In this document: positions 60,037 through 64,000 of the stretch, piece by piece
How positions within the stretch are numbered: position 1 is the first letter of the stretch
Layout: every line of letters begins with the position of its first letter
Source of the DNA: Methanomethylovorans sp041447285
Lineage (GTDB): Archaea; Halobacteriota; Methanosarcinia; Methanosarcinales; Methanosarcinaceae
Direction of reading: 5' to 3'
DNA length: 64,000 nt
Assembly: GCF_041447285.1 (NCBI RefSeq)
Contig: NZ_JBGMEB010000012.1
Location: 62,001-126,000 of the forward strand
Program-made: the position numbers and the translations under genes
The notes under the pieces: generated by a model
What the model saw: the letters and a program-made list of their open reading frames with translations, nothing else
Databases searched by the model: none
Told to the model about the DNA's origin: nothing

Positions 60037-61188
60037 GTGTTCAATAAACTGAAGGAAAAGCTCAGCGGCTTTACAAAAAGCCTTGGTAGACAGATAGAAG
60101 AAAAATCTGTTCCAGTGGAGACTCCGCAAGAACAAGCAGATGATGTTCCTCTTATATCTGTTTCCGAGTCAGAGCAGCAACCTTTGGTCGATACTACGAC
60201 TGTAACTAAAGACGATATTATTGAGCCTCAGAAAGCCACAGTTTCTGAAACTCAGTATGAAGTTAATGAAGTTGAAGCTTCTAAGCCTCAGGAGCCGAAA
60301 AAGTTTGGTTTTGTAAGCAAGGCAAAGGCTTTGGTTTTTGAGCGCGAGTTCATTCTTGATGAGAAAGACCTCGAAGAGCCTTTGTGGGACCTGCAGATTG
60401 CTTTGCTTGAAAGTGATATTGCTCTTACTGTTGCAGAGGCTATCACAGAAGCAGTAAAATCCGAGCTTGTAGGTTCTCGCAGAAAGATCGGCAAGGATAC
60501 CACTGACATTGTAGAGCAGGCTTTGCGGAATGCTTTGTACAATGTAATGAGTGCCAATGTTTTTGATCTTGATGATTATGTTAAGAATGCTAAAAAGCCT
60601 GTACACATAGTTTTTGTCGGTATTAACGGTACCGGGAAGACCACCAGCATTGCTAAGACCGCGAAGCGTTTCAAGGATATGGGTTATTCCGTAGTCTTGG
60701 CAGCAGGCGACACCTTCAGGGCAGGAGCCATTGATCAGTTGCAGATACACGCTGACCGGGTTGGTGTCAAGGTCATCCGGCATCAGGAAGGCGGTGATCC
60801 AGCAGCGGTTGTCTATGATGCCATACAATATGCAAAGGCTCATAAGGCTGACATAGTGCTTTCAGATACTGCAGGCCGTATGCACACAAACCTCAATCTC
60901 ATGGAACAGCTCAAAAAGGTTTGCAGAATAAGTGCTCCAGACCTTATTATTTTCGTGGATGAGGCCGTAGCAGGCAACGATGCTGTAGAGCGGGCAGCCC
61001 AGTTCAATGAAGCCGTACCCATAAATGGGTCAATTTTAACCAAAACAGATGCAGATGCCAAAGGTGGCGCTGCAATATCAATTGCCTATATAACCGGCAA
61101 ACCTATACTCTTCTTGGGTATGGGACAGGGTTATGATGATCTTAAGAAATTCGATCCAAAGTGGTTTGTGGATCAGATATTTGAGTAA
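60037..61188 (+). CDS. ftsY: Signal recognition particle receptor FtsY
   Basis: A 383-residue SRP GTPase. An acidic low-complexity N-terminal region (about 20-85) precedes the N domain and the G domain with FVGINGTGKTTSIAKTAKRF (G1), ALAAGDTFRAGAIDQL-like AAGDTFRAGAIDQL, LSDTAGRMHTN (G3) and LTKTDADAKGG (G4). It docks SRP-ribosome complexes at the membrane. The start is GTG at 60037, the only suitable codon before the conserved part. Confidence 0.96.
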   Translation: MFNKLKEKLSGFTKSLGRQIEEKSVPVETPQEQADDVPLISVSESEQQPLVDTTTVTKDDIIEPQKATVSETQYEVNEVEASKPQEPKKFGFVSKAKALVFEREFILDEKDLEEPLWDLQIALLESDIALTVAEAITEAVKSELVGSRRKIGKDTTDIVEQALRNALYNVMSANVFDLDDYVKNAKKPVHIVFVGINGTGKTTSIAKTAKRFKDMGYSVVLAAGDTFRAGAIDQLQIHADRVGVKVIRHQEGGDPAAVVYDAIQYAKAHKADIVLSDTAGRMHTNLNLMEQLKKVCRISAPDLIIFVDEAVAGNDAVERAAQFNEAVPINGSILTKTDADAKGGAAISIAYITGKPILFLGMGQGYDDLKKFDPKWFVDQIFE

Positions 61189-61194
61189 ATCCAA

Positions 61195-61200
61195 TTTTTT
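61195..61200 (+). terminator. T6 run behind ftsY
   Basis: A short T-tract 7 bases after the ftsY stop, before the convergent trpA gene. A weak terminator candidate for the translation cluster. Confidence 0.3.
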
Positions 61201-61235
61201 ATTAATCAATTGCAAAATTATATGCATGCAGTAGC

Positions 61236-62015
61236 CTATTGGCCACTGCACCCAGCTTTCAGTTCTCTTGCTAATTGTTCTAATCTTTCTTCAACGCTAT
61301 TTTGGGAAGCTATGATGTTTACAAAAGCTGATCCCACTATTACGGCATCAGCACCGGCTGCTATGACTTCTGTAGCCTGCTTGCCATTGGAAATACCAAA
61401 TCCCACTGCTCTGGGGAGTGTTGTGTTCACTTTATCCAGGATATCTTTTGTGGATTTTGATACATCAGCACGTGCACCTGTTACTCCCAGGCGGGATACT
61501 ATGTATATAAATCCGGAACCTTTGCTGAATATCTTCTGCATCCTGTCTTTGTCTGTCACAGGAGTTACCATGGATATCATGTCAACTCCATGTGTTTTAC
61601 AGGCTTTCAGAATGTCATCGGCCTCCTCTATGGGCAGATCGGGTACTATTATTCCGGTGATGCCTGCTGCAGCGCAGTCTTTCACAAACTTTTCCACACC
61701 TCTTCTGAAGATGAGGTTATAGTAAGTCATACATACAAGTGGCACTTGCTCTTTGATTGATGCTGCAAGTTCAAAATACATGTCTGGGTTCATACCAGCT
61801 TCCAGTGCCCTGTCTGATGCAGCCTGGATAGTAGGACCGTCTGCCACAGGATCTGAGAATGGCAGCCCCAATTCCACAATATCGGCTCCGCCCTTAACAA
61901 GCGCATGCACATATTTTCTGGTTTCATTTGCACTGGGATCTCCCGCACATAAATAAGCAATGAGAGCTTTTTCTTTATTTGCTTTCAGTTCCTGGAACTT
62001 TTCTGCTATTCTCAT
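61236..62015 (-). CDS. trpA: Tryptophan synthase alpha chain
   Basis: The 259-residue barrel cleaves indole-glycerol phosphate to indole, passed through a tunnel to TrpB. Catalytic Glu and Asp lie in DIVELGLPFSDPVADGP; GIIVPDLPIEEA and GFGISNGKQATEVIAAGADA close the active site. Its ATG overlaps the trpB stop (ATGA), with GAGG inside the trpB end as ribosome site, so the two are coupled. Confidence 0.96.
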   Translation of the reverse strand: MRIAEKFQELKANKEKALIAYLCAGDPSANETRKYVHALVKGGADIVELGLPFSDPVADGPTIQAASDRALEAGMNPDMYFELAASIKEQVPLVCMTYYNLIFRRGVEKFVKDCAAAGITGIIVPDLPIEEADDILKACKTHGVDMISMVTPVTDKDRMQKIFSKGSGFIYIVSRLGVTGARADVSKSTKDILDKVNTTLPRAVGFGISNGKQATEVIAAGADAVIVGSAFVNIIASQNSVEERLEQLARELKAGCSGQ

Positions 62016-63211
62016 AATTTTTCCTCGCAAGCGCCTGCTTTCAATTTCAATACAGTTTCAAGGTCTTTATCTCCTCTTCCTGAAAGGCTAACCACGACCA
62101 GATCTCCAAGTTCACCCGTATCTGCCATTTTCTTTATGTAAGCCAGTGCATGGGATGATTCCAATGCCGGAATTATGCCTTCAAGTCTGCATAATTCATG
62201 GAATGCATCCAGAGCTTCCTGGTCATTCACGCTGCCAGGCTGGATCCTTCCTATCTCTGCCAGGTATGCAAGTTCAGGTCCGACACCTGAATAATCCAGG
62301 CCAGCAGAAACGGAAGTAGATTCCAGTATCTGTCCGTATTTGTCCTGCAGGATCAGCGTTCTTGCACCTTGCAATATTCCTTCTTCGCCTGCGCCCAGAG
62401 AAGCAGAGTGCATTGCTGTATTTCCCTGAACCTGTATGCCACAGCCACCTGCTTCCACAGGGAAGAGCTTTACATCAGTATCTGCTACAAAAGGATGGAA
62501 TATTCCCATTGCATTGCTTCCACCGCCTGCACAGGCAACAATCGAGTCAGGAAGCCTTCCTTCCTTTTCCATGATCTGCTGTTTGACCTCAGTACCTATT
62601 ACGCTTTGGAAATCCCTCACTATCATTGGGTAGGGGTGAGGTCCAACCACTGAACCAATAAGATAATGTGTATTTTCCACATTGGTCACCCAATCCCTTA
62701 AAGCTTCATTTATGGCATCCTTCAGGGTCATTGAGCCAGATCTTACAGGATTCACCTTTGTACCCATAAGTTCCATGCGGTAGACATTCATTTTTTGTCT
62801 TTCCACATCTTTAGCTCCCATGTATACAACAGTCTCAAATCCAAGGTTAGCTCCGGCCATAGCAGTCGCAGTGCCATGCTGTCCGGCTCCTGTCTCGGCA
62901 ATAATCCTCTTTTTGCCCATATACTTTGCAAGCAGTGCCTGTCCTATAGTGTTGTTTAATTTGTGTGCTCCTCCGTGCACCAGGTCCTCACGTTTAAGAT
63001 AGATCTTAGTACCGTATTTCTTGCTCAGGTTCCTTGCATGGTATAGAGGAGTACTGCGCCCGGCGAATTCTGTAAGATAGTAGTTCAGTTCCTTGAGAAA
63101 TTCAGGGTCTTCTTTATAACGTTCGTATTCCTCTTCCAGTTCTTTCAAGGCTGGCATCAGCACTTCGGGCACGAACTGGCCACCGAACCTCCCATAAGTA
63201 GGTTTTTGCAT
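62012..63211 (-). CDS. trpB: Tryptophan synthase beta chain
   Basis: The 399-residue PLP enzyme joins indole and serine. It is the TrpB1 type: YGRFGGQFVPEVLMPAL at the start, LKREDLVHGGAHKLNNTIGQ with the PLP lysine, ETGAGQHGTATA and ACAGGGSNAMGIF. GGAGTG before the ATG. A 64-base AT-rich gap with TATA-like sequence separates it from pspC, so an internal promoter is possible. Confidence 0.96.
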   Translation of the reverse strand: MQKPTYGRFGGQFVPEVLMPALKELEEEYERYKEDPEFLKELNYYLTEFAGRSTPLYHARNLSKKYGTKIYLKREDLVHGGAHKLNNTIGQALLAKYMGKKRIIAETGAGQHGTATAMAGANLGFETVVYMGAKDVERQKMNVYRMELMGTKVNPVRSGSMTLKDAINEALRDWVTNVENTHYLIGSVVGPHPYPMIVRDFQSVIGTEVKQQIMEKEGRLPDSIVACAGGGSNAMGIFHPFVADTDVKLFPVEAGGCGIQVQGNTAMHSASLGAGEEGILQGARTLILQDKYGQILESTSVSAGLDYSGVGPELAYLAEIGRIQPGSVNDQEALDAFHELCRLEGIIPALESSHALAYIKKMADTGELGDLVVVSLSGRGDKDLETVLKLKAGACEEKL

Positions 63212-63275
63212 AGTTTACACTCCAGCTATTTCTATTAATTATATTTACTTATATGTAGTTTTTAATTATATGTAT

Positions 63276-63461
63276 TCAATATTCTTCAGGAATTATCAAC
63301 CAGGCAATAAAATATGCCGGGATACCTCCGCCACCTAAGAATATAAGAAATATCCACAAGAGCCTTATTAAAGTTGGATCTACATTCAGATATGTTCCAA
63401 TCCCTCCACATACTCCTGCAATGACTCTTTCGTTTCTGGACCTGCAAAGTTTTTTGTACAT
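63276..63461 (-). CDS. PspC-domain small membrane protein within the trp operon
   Basis: A 61-residue PspC-domain protein: KLCRSRNERVIAGVCGGIGT, then YLNVDPTLIRLLWIFLIFLG and AYFIAWLIIPEE. PspC-like proteins sense or respond to membrane stress. It lies between trpC and trpB and its first 76 bases overlap the trpC frame in another phase. The N-terminus matches the family start, so the overlap is real on the sequence given. A role in tryptophan synthesis is not expected. Confidence 0.85.
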   Translation of the reverse strand: MYKKLCRSRNERVIAGVCGGIGTYLNVDPTLIRLLWIFLIFLGGGGIPAYFIAWLIIPEEY

Positions 63462-64000
63462 TTAAGGGTCTCCACTAGCTCCTTGGTCTTATGGTATATA
63501 TCATCGCTTTTAATTATAGCGGTCCCTATAAGAAGAGCATCTGCTCCTGCATCTATAACTTTTCTGGCATCAGTGCATGAATGTATCCCACTTTCACTGA
63601 TGATTACGTGGTTGGTGCCATGCATCTTGTCATATTCTTTTATAATTGGTACAAGCATTTTTGTGTTATTGAGATTCACTTCCATTGTGCAGAAGTTTCT
63701 GTTGTTGATCCCAATCAGTTTAGCATTTGTTTCAAGTGCCACTATCAGTTCTTCTTTAGTTTGAGTTTCGACCAATGGTTCCATACCCTTTGAAATTGCA
63801 ATATCCACAAAATGACTAATTTTGTCTCCAAGTACACCTGTTATAAGTAGTATGATATCACAGTTAATTTCGTCCAATTGTCTTTCATCAATGATGAAAT
63901 CCTTTCTTAGCACAGGCAGATTCACTTTTTGCCTTACACTTTCCAGGTTTTCCAGCGAACCGTGGAAGAAGTCAGGTTCAGTAAGTACTGAAATACCAAC
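63386..64000 (-). CDS. trpC: Indole-3-glycerol phosphate synthase, 5' partial
   Basis: The frame is open to the right edge, so the N-terminal part (about 60 residues) is missing. The 204 residues seen hold GISVLTEPDFFHGSLENLE, PVLRKDFIIDERQLDE with the catalytic Lys, GINNRNFCTMEVNL and SESGIHSCTDARKVIDAGAD with LLIGTAI, the phosphate site. The last 25 residues (CTKNFAGPETKESL and on) run beyond the usual TrpC end and are read from the start of pspC in another phase. Confidence 0.92.
   Translation of the reverse strand, partial: VGISVLTEPDFFHGSLENLESVRQKVNLPVLRKDFIIDERQLDEINCDIILLITGVLGDKISHFVDIAISKGMEPLVETQTKEELIVALETNAKLIGINNRNFCTMEVNLNNTKMLVPIIKEYDKMHGTNHVIISESGIHSCTDARKVIDAGADALLIGTAIIKSDDIYHKTKELVETLKCTKNFAGPETKESLQEYVEGLEHI

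Noticed and set aside
60169..60843. 224-codon frame antisense to ftsY
   Set aside because: Fully inside ftsY with no initiation signal; composition is artefactual.
1..64000. tRNA, rRNA, CRISPR, insertion sequence or replication origin
   Set aside because: Reading the intergenic regions by eye found no T-loop consensus in a cloverleaf context, no regularly spaced repeats, no transposase and no origin-like repeat array. A tRNA scan would be needed to be certain.

Overview
The window looks like a chromosomal segment of a methylotrophic or aceticlastic methanogen of the Methanosarcinales (a Methanolobus, Methanomethylovorans or Methanococcoides type organism is an inference from gene content; no 16S gene is present). 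The signs are an archaeal A-type ATP synthase operon in the order H-I-K-E-C-F-A-B-D-G, with the small G subunit known from Methanosarcina; the archaeal Ahb route to heme; a cytochrome c maturation pair with the archaeal CxxxY form of CcmE; archaeal translation genes (S19e, L39e, L31e, LX, IF-6, prefoldin alpha, PDCD5); PGF-type surface protein domains; Shine-Dalgarno sequences of the GGAGGTGAT type; and AT-rich promoters. Both ends cut genes: mobA at the left and trpC at the right.

Layout. 1-6.3 kb: end of mobA, an unrecognised gene, a DUF1638 protein, a TPR protein, and an operon of topoisomerase I with a beta-CASP nuclease. 6.6-19.1 kb: envelope and redox genes, namely a 1135-residue LVIVD-repeat surface protein, an iron-sulfur flavoprotein with a DUF169 protein, a Met-rich lipoprotein, gltX, a fumarylacetoacetase-family enzyme with a small helix-turn-helix protein, a multi-pass membrane protein, a secreted protein of three cupredoxin-like domains without copper ligands, and a tail-anchored TPR protein. 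19.2-28.2 kb: one long leftward run ahbD-ahbA-ahbB-sirC-hemA-hemB-hemL-hemC-pyrD-pyrK, which makes heme via siroheme and ends with dihydroorotate dehydrogenase. Divergent from it, 28.4-31.1 kb: ccmD (42 codons), ccmE, a polyprenyl diphosphate synthase and an unassigned radical SAM protein. This is a plausible module for membrane electron carriers (heme c and perhaps methanophenazine).

31.3-39.8 kb: the ATP synthase operon, closed by poly-T tracts. 39.8-47.0 kb: a peroxiredoxin, a lysA-type decarboxylase, a HAD phosphatase, and a duplicated set of two PHP-domain phosphoesterases flanked by two paralogous glycosyltransferases. 47.2-51.7 kb: a metalloid/redox island with an ArsP-like permease, phosphoesterase, mini-thioredoxin, DGC-domain protein, a carboxymuconolactone decarboxylase-like protein, ArsR and Acr3. 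Inverted repeats sit at its promoters. 51.9-55.2 kb: small envelope and hypothetical genes, including a DUF1616-CPBP pair. 55.2-61.2 kb: purA, then the conserved translation and secretion cluster rps19e-PDCD5-PP-loop-rpl39e-rpl31e-eif6-rplX-pfdA-ftsY. 61.2-64 kb: leftward trpC-pspC-trpB-trpA, with a PspC-domain gene overlapping the end of trpC.

No rRNA, tRNA, CRISPR array, insertion sequence or replication origin was recognised by eye. The strongest candidates for something undescribed are the ccmDE/prenyl synthase/radical SAM block, the copper-less triple cupredoxin, the doubled PHP/glycosyltransferase locus, and the metalloid island with its palindromic operators.
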